A DNA stretch of 64,000 nt from Amycolatopsis cihanbeyliensis (GTDB lineage Bacteria; Actinomycetota; Actinomycetes; Mycobacteriales; Pseudonocardiaceae). Under the pieces are notes generated by a model. The model did not search any database. It was given only the letters and a program-made list of their open reading frames with translations, and was not told the origin of the DNA. Positions 10,317 through 17,793 of this stretch are shown piece after piece. A program made the translations under genes and the position numbers. Each line of letters starts with the position of its first letter. Position 1 is the stretch's first letter. The DNA lies in the NCBI RefSeq assembly GCF_006715045.1, contig NZ_VFML01000001.1, forward strand, positions 124,001-188,000, read 5' to 3'.

Positions 10317-10406
10317 CGGAACGTGCTGTCCGAAAACCGCCAGCTTCACCGCGCCGCAGCCCGTTGACTACCCGAGGTATCCGGAGTCCGGGCATGAAGG
10401 AGCGTT

Positions 10407-11351
10407 ATGGAAAGCGGCGGGTCTCGCGCCGGCCAGAGCGGCATCGCCATCCAGTTCTGCCTGCTGGCGCTGGCGTGGGGAGCGAGCTTCCTGTTCATCA
10501 AGATCGGCCTGGACGGGCTCTCCCCGGCTCAGGTGGTGTGGGCGCGGATGGTCTTCGGTGCGCTCGCCCTCGGCGCGATCATGCTCATCGCCCGGCGGCC
10601 GGTGCCAAGGGACGCGGCCCTGTGGGGACACCTCACCGTGGTGACCATCCTGCTGTGCGTGGTGCCGTTCCTGCTGTTCTCCTGGGCCGAGCAGCACATC
10701 TCCTCGAGCCTGGCCAGTATCTACAACGCCACCACGCCGCTGACCACGATGGCGTTCGCCGCGGTGGTGCTGAGCACCGAGCGGATCACGCGCGACCGGG
10801 GAACGGGCCTGGTGCTGGGTTTCGCCGGCGTGTTGCTGATCATCGGACCCTGGTCGATCGCCGGCGAGCACAACCTGCTCGCGCAGCTGGCCTGCCTCGG
10901 CGCGACGACCTGCTACGGCCTGGCCTTCACCTACCTGCGCAAGTTCGTCTCCCCGCGCGGGGTTCCCGCGGTGACGGTGGCCTTCATCCAGGTGTCGGCG
11001 GGTGCGGCGATCATGGTGCTGGCCACGCCGCTGCTCGCGGGCAGCCCGATGACGCTCACCTGGCCGGTGGTGTCGAGCATGATCGCGCTCGGCGCGGTGT
11101 CCACGGGGCTGGCCTACATCATGAACACCAACATCGTGGCGGCCTGGGGCGCGGCCAACGCCGCCGCGGTGACCTATGTGACGCCGATCGTCGGCGTGGT
11201 TCTCGGGATCATCGTGCTGGACGAGCCGTTGAGCTGGAACCAGCCCGTGGGCGCGGTGCTGGTGATCGCGGGCATCCTCACCGCGCACGGTCGACTCACC
11301 CAGCTCTCCGCGCGGATGAAACAGCCGGAATCCACCCGCACCGGCCGGTAG
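10407..11351 (+). CDS. EamA/DMT-family membrane transporter
   Basis: A 314-residue polytopic membrane protein of the drug/metabolite transporter superfamily, with two EamA repeats. Each half starts with a hydrophobic helix followed by a conserved segment: LAWGASFLFIKIGLDGLSP near residue 20, and the second repeat after about residue 150. About ten hydrophobic segments can be counted. A good ribosome site (gaaggag, 10395-10401) sets the start. In the context of NRPS cluster 1 it is most likely an exporter of the product or of a precursor amino acid. Related proteins such as RhtA and YdcZ-like exporters move amino acids and metabolites. Confidence 0.88.
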   Translation: MESGGSRAGQSGIAIQFCLLALAWGASFLFIKIGLDGLSPAQVVWARMVFGALALGAIMLIARRPVPRDAALWGHLTVVTILLCVVPFLLFSWAEQHISSSLASIYNATTPLTTMAFAAVVLSTERITRDRGTGLVLGFAGVLLIIGPWSIAGEHNLLAQLACLGATTCYGLAFTYLRKFVSPRGVPAVTVAFIQVSAGAAIMVLATPLLAGSPMTLTWPVVSSMIALGAVSTGLAYIMNTNIVAAWGAANAAAVTYVTPIVGVVLGIIVLDEPLSWNQPVGAVLVIAGILTAHGRLTQLSARMKQPESTRTGR

Positions 11352-11355
11352 CTCG

Positions 11356-11389
11356 CCGGCCTCGCCCGCTCGACGGAAGGCGAGGCCGG
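11356..11389 (+). promoter_or_regulatory. Perfect 11-bp hairpin overlapping a ribosome binding site
   Basis: CCGGCCTCGCC (11356-11366) and GGCGAGGCCGG (11379-11389) pair perfectly around a 12-base loop. The hairpin begins 4 bases after the transporter stop and ends 2 bases before the ATG at 11392. The downstream arm contains the GAGG likely to act as ribosome site, so folding would hide it. No U-run follows, so this looks less like a terminator than a translational control element or attenuator. Confidence 0.6.
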
Positions 11390-11391
11390 TC

Positions 11392-12357
11392 ATGATCTTC
11401 CGCGACGCCAGTGACATCGTGCTGGACGACGTGTTCGTGGAACTGGCCGGGTTCGTACCCGAGGCCGAGGTCTACCTCAAGCTGGAAGGATTCAACCCGG
11501 CCGGCTCCATCAAGTCGAAGACCGCCGTGGCGCTCATCGAGAGCGCCGAGCTCGAGGGCCGCGTCGGCCCGGACACCCAGTTCATCGAGTCCACCTCGGG
11601 CAACCTCGGCATCGCCCTGGCGACCATCTGCGCCGCGAGGGGCTACTCGCTGACCCTGGTCACGGATCCGAACACCGCACCCGCCGCGGTGCAGGCGATG
11701 ACCGCGCTGGGCGCCGACGTGGTCCGGGTCGACACCCGGGACGCGGAGCACGGCTACCTGCAGACCCGCATCGACTACATCCACAACCGCCTGGCGGTCG
11801 AGCCGAACCTGGTGTGGCTCAACCAGTACGCCAACCCGGCCAACATCCGGGTGCACCGCGAGCTGACCGCTCGGGCCATCCACGAGGAGTTCGGCGACCT
11901 CACCGCGCTGTTCATCGGCGCGGGTACCACCGGCACGCTGATGGGCTGCCTGCAGTACTTCGGCGAGCACAGCCCGGCGACCCAGATCGTCGCGGTGGAC
12001 GCGGTCGGCTCGGTCACCTTCGGCCTGCCCACCGCCCGCCGCCGGTTGCCCGGACTCGGCACCAGCCGGCGGCCGGAGATCTTCGTCGACGACGGCGGCT
12101 TCGAGAAGGTCGTGGTCGACGAACCCGGCACGATCGCCATGTGCCGCCGCATCGCCCGCCGCTACGGCCTGCTGGTCGGTGCCTCCACCGGCACCGTGCT
12201 CACCGCGGTGGAGCGGTTCGCTCCGACCCTGCCGCGCGGGGCGCGGGTGGTGGCGATCTCGCCGGACCTCGGGGACAAGTACCTGGGCACCGTCTACTCG
12301 CCGAGCTGGATCGCCGAACACTATCCGAGCCTGTCCGCGGTGGCCAGATCCGACTAG
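11392..12357 (+). CDS. PLP-dependent cysteine-synthase-family enzyme, SbnA-like
   Basis: A 321-residue fold-type II PLP enzyme. GSIKSK carries the likely PLP lysine (Lys41), STSGN (67-71) binds the substrate carboxylate, and the GAGTTGT stretch binds the PLP phosphate. Size and the tail DLGDKYLGTVYS resemble SbnA, the Staphylococcus enzyme that joins O-phosphoserine and glutamate on the way to L-2,3-diaminopropionate in staphyloferrin B biosynthesis. VioB/CmnB-type enzymes of viomycin and capreomycin are related. Beside an NRPS it probably supplies diaminopropionate. The usual partner SbnB (ornithine-cyclodeaminase-like) is not in the window and may lie upstream. A plain cysteine synthase is possible but less likely here. 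Confidence 0.8.
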   Translation: MIFRDASDIVLDDVFVELAGFVPEAEVYLKLEGFNPAGSIKSKTAVALIESAELEGRVGPDTQFIESTSGNLGIALATICAARGYSLTLVTDPNTAPAAVQAMTALGADVVRVDTRDAEHGYLQTRIDYIHNRLAVEPNLVWLNQYANPANIRVHRELTARAIHEEFGDLTALFIGAGTTGTLMGCLQYFGEHSPATQIVAVDAVGSVTFGLPTARRRLPGLGTSRRPEIFVDDGGFEKVVVDEPGTIAMCRRIARRYGLLVGASTGTVLTAVERFAPTLPRGARVVAISPDLGDKYLGTVYSPSWIAEHYPSLSAVARSD

Positions 12358-12380
12358 CAAGCCGGCGGCTGCGACGGTGG

Positions 12381-12392
12381 CGCGGGCCCGCG
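12381..12392. other. 12-bp GC palindrome in the intergenic region
   Basis: CGCGGGCCCGCG is a perfect palindrome 24 bp after the SbnA-like gene. It has no loop and no T-tract, so it is a weak terminator candidate. Apart from the transposase remnant described separately, I see no gene between 12358 and 13070. Confidence 0.3.
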
Positions 12393-12531
12393 AGCAGGGG
12401 TCTGAATCCGGCGGCCCGGACGGGCTGTTGACGGTGTTCAGCAAGAGTGTCCCGGAAACGGCGCTGGACGAGAAATTACCGAGCATCTCGGTCGCGGGAA
12501 GCTTCGCGCGACGCTGGTCGGGAGTCGGCGA

Positions 12532-12840
12532 ATGAGGGCAACGGCACACGTTCGAAAACAGCGATCTCCGATGATTGTTCTGTCGTTCTATGCCAATGGA
12601 TTGACCACGGGTGAGATTTCGGCTCATTTCGTCGATATTTACGGCGCTTCCGTGTCGAAGGAAACGGTAGCATGGATCACTGGCGCGGTGGTCGCGGAGA
12701 TGGGCGAGTGGGCGAATCGCCCGCTGCGTCCGGTGTGATTCGCGATCTTCATCGGTACGGAGAGGACCCGCGACGGGCGGGCCGCCAGCCGGACTGTCCA
12801 CTGCGATGGGAGCAACGCACGAAGCCCGTGGTGTACGAGT
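12532..12840 (+). pseudogene. Decayed IS256 (mutator)-family transposase fragment
   Basis: Residues encoded at 12532-12738 read LSFYANGLTTGEISAHF, then VSKETVAWIT and EWANRPLRPV. These match the N-terminal helix-turn-helix region of IS256-type transposases (consensus YAKGMTTRDI, VSRETISKIT, EWQNRPL). A stop follows at once. In another frame, starting near 12740, a degraded continuation with TRDGRAASRTV resembles the RDGQVxNRPV segment, but the catalytic Asp expected before it is missing. Base composition is lower in GC than the neighbours. No terminal inverted repeats were recognised. This is a relic of an insertion at the border of NRPS cluster 1 and is not a working transposase. Confidence 0.7.
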
Positions 12841-13070
12841 TCGCCATCACATTCAGTGACTGCTGGCCGGGTGCCGGGGGCTACTGATAACCACAGTCGA
12901 AAAAATCGTTCATGTTGCGGTCCTATAGGAACTACCGTGAGGAATCACGGGTAACCTCAACGCGCCATACGGTGTTGACCGTCATGCCAAGAGTTCCATC
13001 ACCTTCGACCTATGCGCTATTCTGTCCCTGCCTGAGGACGGGTGATTGTGTGATGGGGGTTGGTGCGCAC

Positions 13071-13385
13071 ATGGACATGTCGCGTCAAGGAGTAGGCCAC
13101 CAAACTTCCGTCGTGTACGTCGAGTCGGTCAGCTCGCTGTGTGAAGGAAACGGGCGAACTGCACTCGCTCGGGTGCCGATGCTGTCCCGGCGGGAGATGC
13201 AGGTGTTCCGGCTGCTGGCGGAGGGTAAGTCGAACCGGCGGATCGCGGGTGTGCTGCGGGTGTCCGAGCGCACGGTGAAGGCGCATGTGGCGCAGATCCT
13301 GGCGAAACTGGACGTGGAGTCCAGGCTGCAGGCCGGGCTTGTCGCCTTCGCCTGGACGATCGTCGACGGTGAGGCTTCTCGCTGA
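13071..13385 (+). CDS. Small LuxR-type DNA-binding regulator
   Basis: About 104 residues. The last 60 form a complete LuxR-type helix-turn-helix: LSRREMQVFRLLAEGKSN, then the recognition helix VSERTVKAHV and ILAKLDVESRLQAG. There is no receiver or ligand-binding domain, so it is a stand-alone effector domain. I chose ATG 13071, with a GGGGG stretch 11 bases upstream. ATG 13053 is possible, and an in-frame ATG at 12912 is less likely because codons before 13053 lack the GC-rich third-position bias. It lies between NRPS cluster 1 and the azlCD genes and could regulate either. It may also be a fragment stranded by the adjacent transposon. Confidence 0.75.
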   Translation: MDMSRQGVGHQTSVVYVESVSSLCEGNGRTALARVPMLSRREMQVFRLLAEGKSNRRIAGVLRVSERTVKAHVAQILAKLDVESRLQAGLVAFAWTIVDGEASR

Positions 13386-13416
13386 GTCGGTGCCGACCCG
13401 GCAGGGCCCACGCCGG

Positions 13417-13740
13417 TCACGGGACGCCGAGCAGGCGCAGCCCGGCCGCCATCGCCGCGGCGCTGAGCACGATGACCAGGAACGGCAGCCGGTACCAGGC
13501 CAGCACGCCCGCGGTGAGCACGCCGGCCGGGCGGGCGTACCCGGCGAACTCGTGTCCCTCCGCCAGGGTGGAGGTGGCGACCAACGCGGCAAGTAGCACG
13601 ATCGACGATGCCTCCAGCAGCCGCACCACCGTGGGCGCAACAGTGACCTTGGTCCGGAGCGCGGGGCCGGCGAAGCGGAAGGCGAAGGTGCCTGCGGACA
13701 GCAGCAACATCGAGATGACGGTCAGGGTTGGCTGGTTCAC
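13417..13740 (-). CDS. azlD: AzlD-family branched-chain amino acid exporter small subunit
   Basis: A 107-residue membrane protein with four hydrophobic segments and the AzlD pattern: an N-terminal helix, then TFAFRFAGPALR, then LLEASSIVLLAALV, and a final hydrophobic pair. AzlD works with the larger AzlC to export branched-chain amino acids or analogues such as azaleucine. Its ATG overlaps the stop of azlC (ATGA, 13737-13740), so the two are translationally coupled on the minus strand. A branched-chain aminotransferase gene lies nearby at 15114, which agrees with a role in branched-chain amino acid handling. Confidence 0.88.
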   Translation of the reverse strand: MNQPTLTVISMLLLSAGTFAFRFAGPALRTKVTVAPTVVRLLEASSIVLLAALVATSTLAEGHEFAGYARPAGVLTAGVLAWYRLPFLVIVLSAAAMAAGLRLLGVP

Positions 13741-14429
13741 TGGCGTGCCCCCTTACGCGCGGTCAGAGTCAGGCCGGCCAGGGCGAGCAGAACGGGCAGG
13801 CCGGCCGGCAACACAGGCGTGGTGGCGAGTGCGATGGCCACGCCGGCGAGTGCGCCGTGCCGGGTCGCGCTCGCCTGTGGCCCTCGCTCCCGCAGCGTGG
13901 GAAGGATGAGCGCGAGCAGCACGGCGGGGAACATCGCGTCGAGTCCGAAAGCGGCGGGGTCGGGCACCACGCTGCCGGCGATCCCGCCCATCAGGGCGCC
14001 CAGCGGCCAACCCACCATGATGCCGACGCCACACCACCAGTAGGCGGTCCGCTTGCGGTCCAGTGCGGGCTGGGCCAGGGCGAGCACCACCGTCTCGTCG
14101 TTCAGGAAATGCGCGCGCACGATACGGCGCCACCCGCTGCCGAACAGTTCCGGCGGGACCGAAAGGCCGTAGGGCAGGTGGCGAGCGTTGACCAGGAGTG
14201 CCGTCAGCAGCGCTGCGATCGGGTTACCCCCGGCACCGATGACTCCGATGAACAGGAACTCCGACCCGGCCGCCAGCACGAGCATCCCCAGGGTGACCGG
14301 CAACCACAGCGGCAGGCCGCTGGCGACGGCCGTGGCACCGAAGGAAAGGCCGATGACCCACACGGCCAGGCAGATCAGCAGGATGTCGCGGCCGAGTCCC
14401 GCGTCGAGGGTTCGTTTTACCGAACACAT
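13737..14429 (-). CDS. azlC: AzlC-family branched-chain amino acid exporter large subunit
   Basis: About 230 residues, a polytopic membrane protein of the AzlC family. The N-terminal half carries GLSFGATAVASGLPLW, the conserved SEFLFIGV segment and the NARHLPYGLS motif typical of AzlC/YgaZ proteins, followed by more helices. I set the start at ATG 14429 (MCSVKR). A TTG upstream at 14465 is in frame but has no ribosome site. The likely role is export of valine, leucine or analogues together with AzlD. An imperfectly spaced palindrome directly upstream (14431-14441) and a divergent XRE regulator suggest local control. Confidence 0.88.
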   Translation of the reverse strand: MCSVKRTLDAGLGRDILLICLAVWVIGLSFGATAVASGLPLWLPVTLGMLVLAAGSEFLFIGVIGAGGNPIAALLTALLVNARHLPYGLSVPPELFGSGWRRIVRAHFLNDETVVLALAQPALDRKRTAYWWCGVGIMVGWPLGALMGGIAGSVVPDPAAFGLDAMFPAVLLALILPTLRERGPQASATRHGALAGVAIALATTPVLPAGLPVLLALAGLTLTARKGARQ

Positions 14430-14461
14430 GACTGATACAGTAAACAGCGACGAAGTGTTCG
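14421..14461. promoter_or_regulatory. Nested inverted repeats between azlC and the XRE regulator
   Basis: ACTG-ATA-CAGT (14431-14441) is a perfect 4+4 palindrome just upstream of the azlC ATG. It is enclosed by CGAACAC (14421-14427) and GTGTTCG (14455-14461), a perfect 7-bp inverted repeat. The position between divergent genes fits an operator for the XRE-cupin protein; binding is an inference. Confidence 0.5.
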
Positions 14462-14509
14462 TCAAACTGGCTGGTTGATCGATGTGGCGAACGGTGGTGC
14501 GGGAACAGA

Positions 14510-15091
14510 ATGACGCAGGACAACGACGTGATCACCCCTACGGGCGGGCCTCCGTTGGACCGGATCGCGGCAGCGTTACGTGCGGAGCGCGCCAGGGCCG
14601 ATCTGTCGCTCACCGAGGTGGCGCGGCGCGCCGGCGTGTCCAAGTCGACGCTGTCCCAGTTGGAGTCCGGTGCCGGCAACCCCAGTGTGGAGACGCTGTG
14701 GGCGCTGTGCGTGGCGCTGGACGTACCGTTCGCTCAGCTGCTGGACCCGCCGCGGCCGCAGGTCCAACTGATCAGGGCCGGTGAGGGGCCTGCGGTCTCG
14801 GCGACAGCGGCCGACTACCGCGCGACCCTGCTGGCGGCCTGCCCGACGAACACCCGGCGCGATGTGTTCCGGGTCGTCGCCGAACCCGGCCAGCGGCGGA
14901 CGTCGGACCCGCATATGCCGGGCGTCGTCGAGCACGTGGTACTCGCGTCCGGGCGGGCCATCGTCGGGCTGGCCGCGCAGCCCGAGGAACTGTCTCCCGG
15001 TGACTACCTCGCCTACCCCGGCGACCATGCGCATGTCTTCGAGGCACTGGTACCCGGCACCTGGGCGGTGCTGGTGTCCGAGCATCGTTGA
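14510..15091 (+). CDS. XRE-family regulator with C-terminal cupin domain
   Basis: A 193-residue regulator. Residues 15-70 form an HTH_3/XRE domain (LSLTEVARRAGVSKSTLSQLE, then NPSVETLWALC). Residues 120-190 form a cupin-type sensor domain (GRAIVGL, LSPGDYLAYPGDHAH). Proteins of this architecture, such as PuuR-like regulators, usually bind a small ligand in the cupin and repress adjacent catabolic or export genes. It is transcribed away from azlCD across an 80-bp gap that contains inverted repeats, so it is the obvious candidate regulator of azlCD and of itself. It ends 22 bp from the convergent aminotransferase gene. Confidence 0.88.
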   Translation: MTQDNDVITPTGGPPLDRIAAALRAERARADLSLTEVARRAGVSKSTLSQLESGAGNPSVETLWALCVALDVPFAQLLDPPRPQVQLIRAGEGPAVSATAADYRATLLAACPTNTRRDVFRVVAEPGQRRTSDPHMPGVVEHVVLASGRAIVGLAAQPEELSPGDYLAYPGDHAHVFEALVPGTWAVLVSEHR

Positions 15092-15113
15092 GCTTCTCGT
15101 ACGTGCACGTTTC

Positions 15114-16196
15114 CTACACCACCTTGTGCATCCACCCGTACCGGTCGGGACGGTCACCGTACTGGATTCCGGTCAGTTCCTCCCGCAGCCGCAGCGTGAC
15201 CGGACCGGGCCGGCCGTCACCGACGAGGAACTCGCCGTCGGCGTCCCGAACCCGCCCGACCGGAGTGATCATGGAGGAGGTGCCGCAGGAGAACGCCTCG
15301 GTCAGCCGCCCGGCCGCGGCGTCGGCGCGCCAGTCCTCGACGCTGATCCGGTCCTCCTCGACGGTGTAGCCGAGGTCGCCGGCAAGGGTCAGCAACGAGT
15401 CCCTGGTGACCCCGGCCAGCAACGTACCGGTGAGCTCGGGGGTGACGAGCCGGGTGCCGTAGACGAAGAACAGGTTGCTGGTTCCCATTTCCTCCACCCA
15501 GCGGCGTTCCACCGGGTCGAGCCACACCACCTGGTCGCAGCCCCACTGCCGGGCCTGCTCCTGGGCGAGCAGGGTACCGGCGTAGTTGCCCCCGCATTTC
15601 GCCGCTCCGGTGCCATCGGGCGCCGCGCGAGCGTACTCGGCGCACAACCATACGGTCACCGGTTCGAGTCCGCTCCGGAAGTAGGTACCGGCCGGGGAGG
15701 CGATCACCACGAAGAGGTAGGAGGTGGACGGCCCGTAGAAGCCGAGGCCGGGTTGGGTGGCGATCAGGAACGGCCGCAGGTAGAGACTGTGCCCCTGCCG
15801 GGTGGACACCCAGTTCCGATCCAGGTCCACCAGCAGGTCCAGCGCCCGCACGAAGGTCTCCTCGGGCAGCATCGGCATCGCCATCCGCCGGCAGGATCGG
15901 GCGAACCGTGCGGCATTGGCGTCGGGCCGGAAGGTCACCACCGAGCCGTCGGCGCGCCGGTACGCCTTGAGCCCCTCGAACACCTCCTGGCCGTAGTGGA
16001 AGACCTGGGTGGACGGATCCAGGGTGAGCGGGCCGTAGGGGCACAGCCGGGCGTCGTGCCAGCCTGCCCGCTCGGACCAGGCGATGGTCACCATGTGGTC
16101 GGTGAACACCGAGCCGAACGCGGGGTCGGCCAGTACCTGCGCGCGCCGCGCCTCGGGCAGGCGTTCGGCGGGCTGGGCGGTGAACTCGATCGTCAT
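15114..16196 (-). CDS. ilvE: Branched-chain amino acid aminotransferase
   Basis: A 360-residue class IV PLP aminotransferase. It interconverts Val, Leu or Ile with their 2-oxo acids using 2-oxoglutarate/glutamate. The N-terminal half has FHYGQEVFEGLKAYRR and RPDANAARFARSCRRM. The PLP lysine is in GAAKCGGNYAG, and EEMGTSNLFFVY and the later GTSSMITPVG form the cofactor pocket. The length matches actinobacterial IlvE. It is the last gene of the minus-strand operon that begins with KASIII at 23509, with a ggagc ribosome site. In that setting it could generate a branched 2-oxo acid as acyl starter, or aminate a keto acid made by the operon. It may be a dedicated second copy beside a housekeeping ilvE elsewhere. 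Confidence 0.92.
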   Translation of the reverse strand: MTIEFTAQPAERLPEARRAQVLADPAFGSVFTDHMVTIAWSERAGWHDARLCPYGPLTLDPSTQVFHYGQEVFEGLKAYRRADGSVVTFRPDANAARFARSCRRMAMPMLPEETFVRALDLLVDLDRNWVSTRQGHSLYLRPFLIATQPGLGFYGPSTSYLFVVIASPAGTYFRSGLEPVTVWLCAEYARAAPDGTGAAKCGGNYAGTLLAQEQARQWGCDQVVWLDPVERRWVEEMGTSNLFFVYGTRLVTPELTGTLLAGVTRDSLLTLAGDLGYTVEEDRISVEDWRADAAAGRLTEAFSCGTSSMITPVGRVRDADGEFLVGDGRPGPVTLRLREELTGIQYGDRPDRYGWMHKVV

Positions 16197-16209
16197 GGGC
16201 CGCTCCTGG

Positions 16210-17793
16210 TTACATCGGGGGGTTGCCGTGCTTGCGGACCGGCGGTTCGACCCGCTTGGATCGCAGCATCCGTAGCGACTCGGCCAGCACCCGCCTGGTT
16301 TCGGTCGGATCGATCACCTCGTCGACGAGGCCTCGCTCGGCCGCGTAGTACGGATGCATCAGCTCGGCCCGGTACTCCTCGACCAGCCGCGCTCGTAGCG
16401 CATCGGGAGCGTCGGACTCGGCGATCCGGCGCCGGAAGATCACGTCGACCGCTCCCTCGGCACCCATCACCGCGACCTCGTTGGTGGGCCAGGCGTAGGC
16501 GAGGTCGGCGCCGATCGAGCGGGAGTCCAGCACGATGTATGCGCCGCCGTAGGCCTTGCGCAGGACGAGCTGTATCCGCGGCACCGTTGCCTCGCAGTAG
16601 GCGTACAGCAGCTTGGCGGCGTGCCGGATGATCCCCCCGTGCTCCTGGTCCACGCTGGGCAGGAAGCCGGGTACGTCCAGCAGGGTCAGCAGCGGGATGT
16701 TGAACGAGTCGCAGGTCCGCACGAACCGGGCGGCCTTCTCGCTGGCCTTGATGTCCAGCACGCCGGCGAGCACCGAGGGCTGGCTCGCCACGATCCCGAC
16801 CACTGTGCCGCCCAACCTCGCCAGGCAGCACAGCACGTTCGCCGCCCACGACTCGTGCACCTCGAGGTAGTCACCGCCGTCCACCAGCTCCTCGACCACA
16901 GCTCGCATGTCGTAGGGCCGTTTCCCGTCGGCGGGCACCAGTTCCAGCAGCGCGGCACCGGAGCGGCCGATCGGGTCTGCGGTCCGCGTCGCGGGAGGCG
17001 GCTCCAGGTGGTTGGCCGGCAGCAGGGAGAGCAGGTAACGGACCTCGGCCAGGCAGCCGCGCTCGTCATCGTGCACGAAGTGCGCGACCCCGGAGGTGCC
17101 GGAGTGCACGTCCGCGCCGCCCAACTCGTTGTGACCGACCTGCTCGCCGGTCACCGCGCGCACCACGTCCGGCCCCGTCAGGGACATCTGCGCGGTGTCT
17201 CGCACCATGAACACGAAGTCGGTCAGGGCGGGGGAGTAGGCCGTCCCACCAGCGCACGGTCCGAGCACCACGGAGATCTGCGGTATCACGCCGGAGGCGC
17301 GGACGTTGCGCTGGAAGATGCCGCCGTGGCCGGCCAGCGCGAGTACACCCTCCTGGATGTGGGCGCCACCACCATCGTTCAGCGAAACCAGGGGAGCTCC
17401 CGTGGCCAGCGCCATATCCATGATCTTGTGAATCTTGGCGATGTGTGCCTCGCCGAGCGTTCCGCCGACGATACGGGCGTCGTGCGCGTAGACGAAGACC
17501 CTTCGGCCCTCCACCGTGCCCCAGCCGGTGATCACGCCGTCGGTGGGTGGTCGCCGGCCCTCGATCCCGAAACCGGCGTCCCGTTGCCGGCGCAACTGCT
17601 CGAGCTCGTGGAACGAGGCATCGTCCAGCAGCAGGTCGATACGCTCGCGCGCGGTGAGCCTGCCCCGGGTGCGGTGAGCCGCCGTGGCGTGCTCGTCGGG
17701 ACCTTCGGCCGCCGCCGACTTGGCCTGCCCGGGTTCGGACACCAGGTCCGCCGCGTCGGCGGAGTCCACGCTCGGCGCCGAGTTCGTCATCAT
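16210..17793 (-). CDS. Acyl-CoA carboxylase beta (carboxyltransferase) subunit
   Basis: A 527-residue carboxyltransferase of the PccB/AccD family. It moves a carboxyl group from carboxybiotin to an acyl-CoA to form a malonyl-type extender. The typical landmarks are the oxyanion segment GGGAHIQEGV, RNVRASGVIPQISVVLGPCAGG, LTGPDVVRAVTGE, and in the second half VLDIKASEKAARFVR and RKAYGGAYIV. The start MMTNS follows gaaggg and overlaps the FAH gene stop (ATGA), so the two are coupled. No biotin-carrying alpha subunit is in the window, so a housekeeping alpha subunit must serve. Substrate preference cannot be read with confidence. The sequence is nearer to propionyl-CoA carboxylases than to MccB. 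Confidence 0.9.
   Translation of the reverse strand: MMTNSAPSVDSADAADLVSEPGQAKSAAAEGPDEHATAAHRTRGRLTARERIDLLLDDASFHELEQLRRQRDAGFGIEGRRPPTDGVITGWGTVEGRRVFVYAHDARIVGGTLGEAHIAKIHKIMDMALATGAPLVSLNDGGGAHIQEGVLALAGHGGIFQRNVRASGVIPQISVVLGPCAGGTAYSPALTDFVFMVRDTAQMSLTGPDVVRAVTGEQVGHNELGGADVHSGTSGVAHFVHDDERGCLAEVRYLLSLLPANHLEPPPATRTADPIGRSGAALLELVPADGKRPYDMRAVVEELVDGGDYLEVHESWAANVLCCLARLGGTVVGIVASQPSVLAGVLDIKASEKAARFVRTCDSFNIPLLTLLDVPGFLPSVDQEHGGIIRHAAKLLYAYCEATVPRIQLVLRKAYGGAYIVLDSRSIGADLAYAWPTNEVAVMGAEGAVDVIFRRRIAESDAPDALRARLVEEYRAELMHPYYAAERGLVDEVIDPTETRRVLAESLRMLRSKRVEPPVRKHGNPPM

Noticed and set aside
12912..13070. An upstream start that would lengthen the LuxR-type regulator to 157 residues
   Set aside because: Codons in this part lack the third-position G/C bias seen after about 13100, and no ribosome site precedes ATG 12912.
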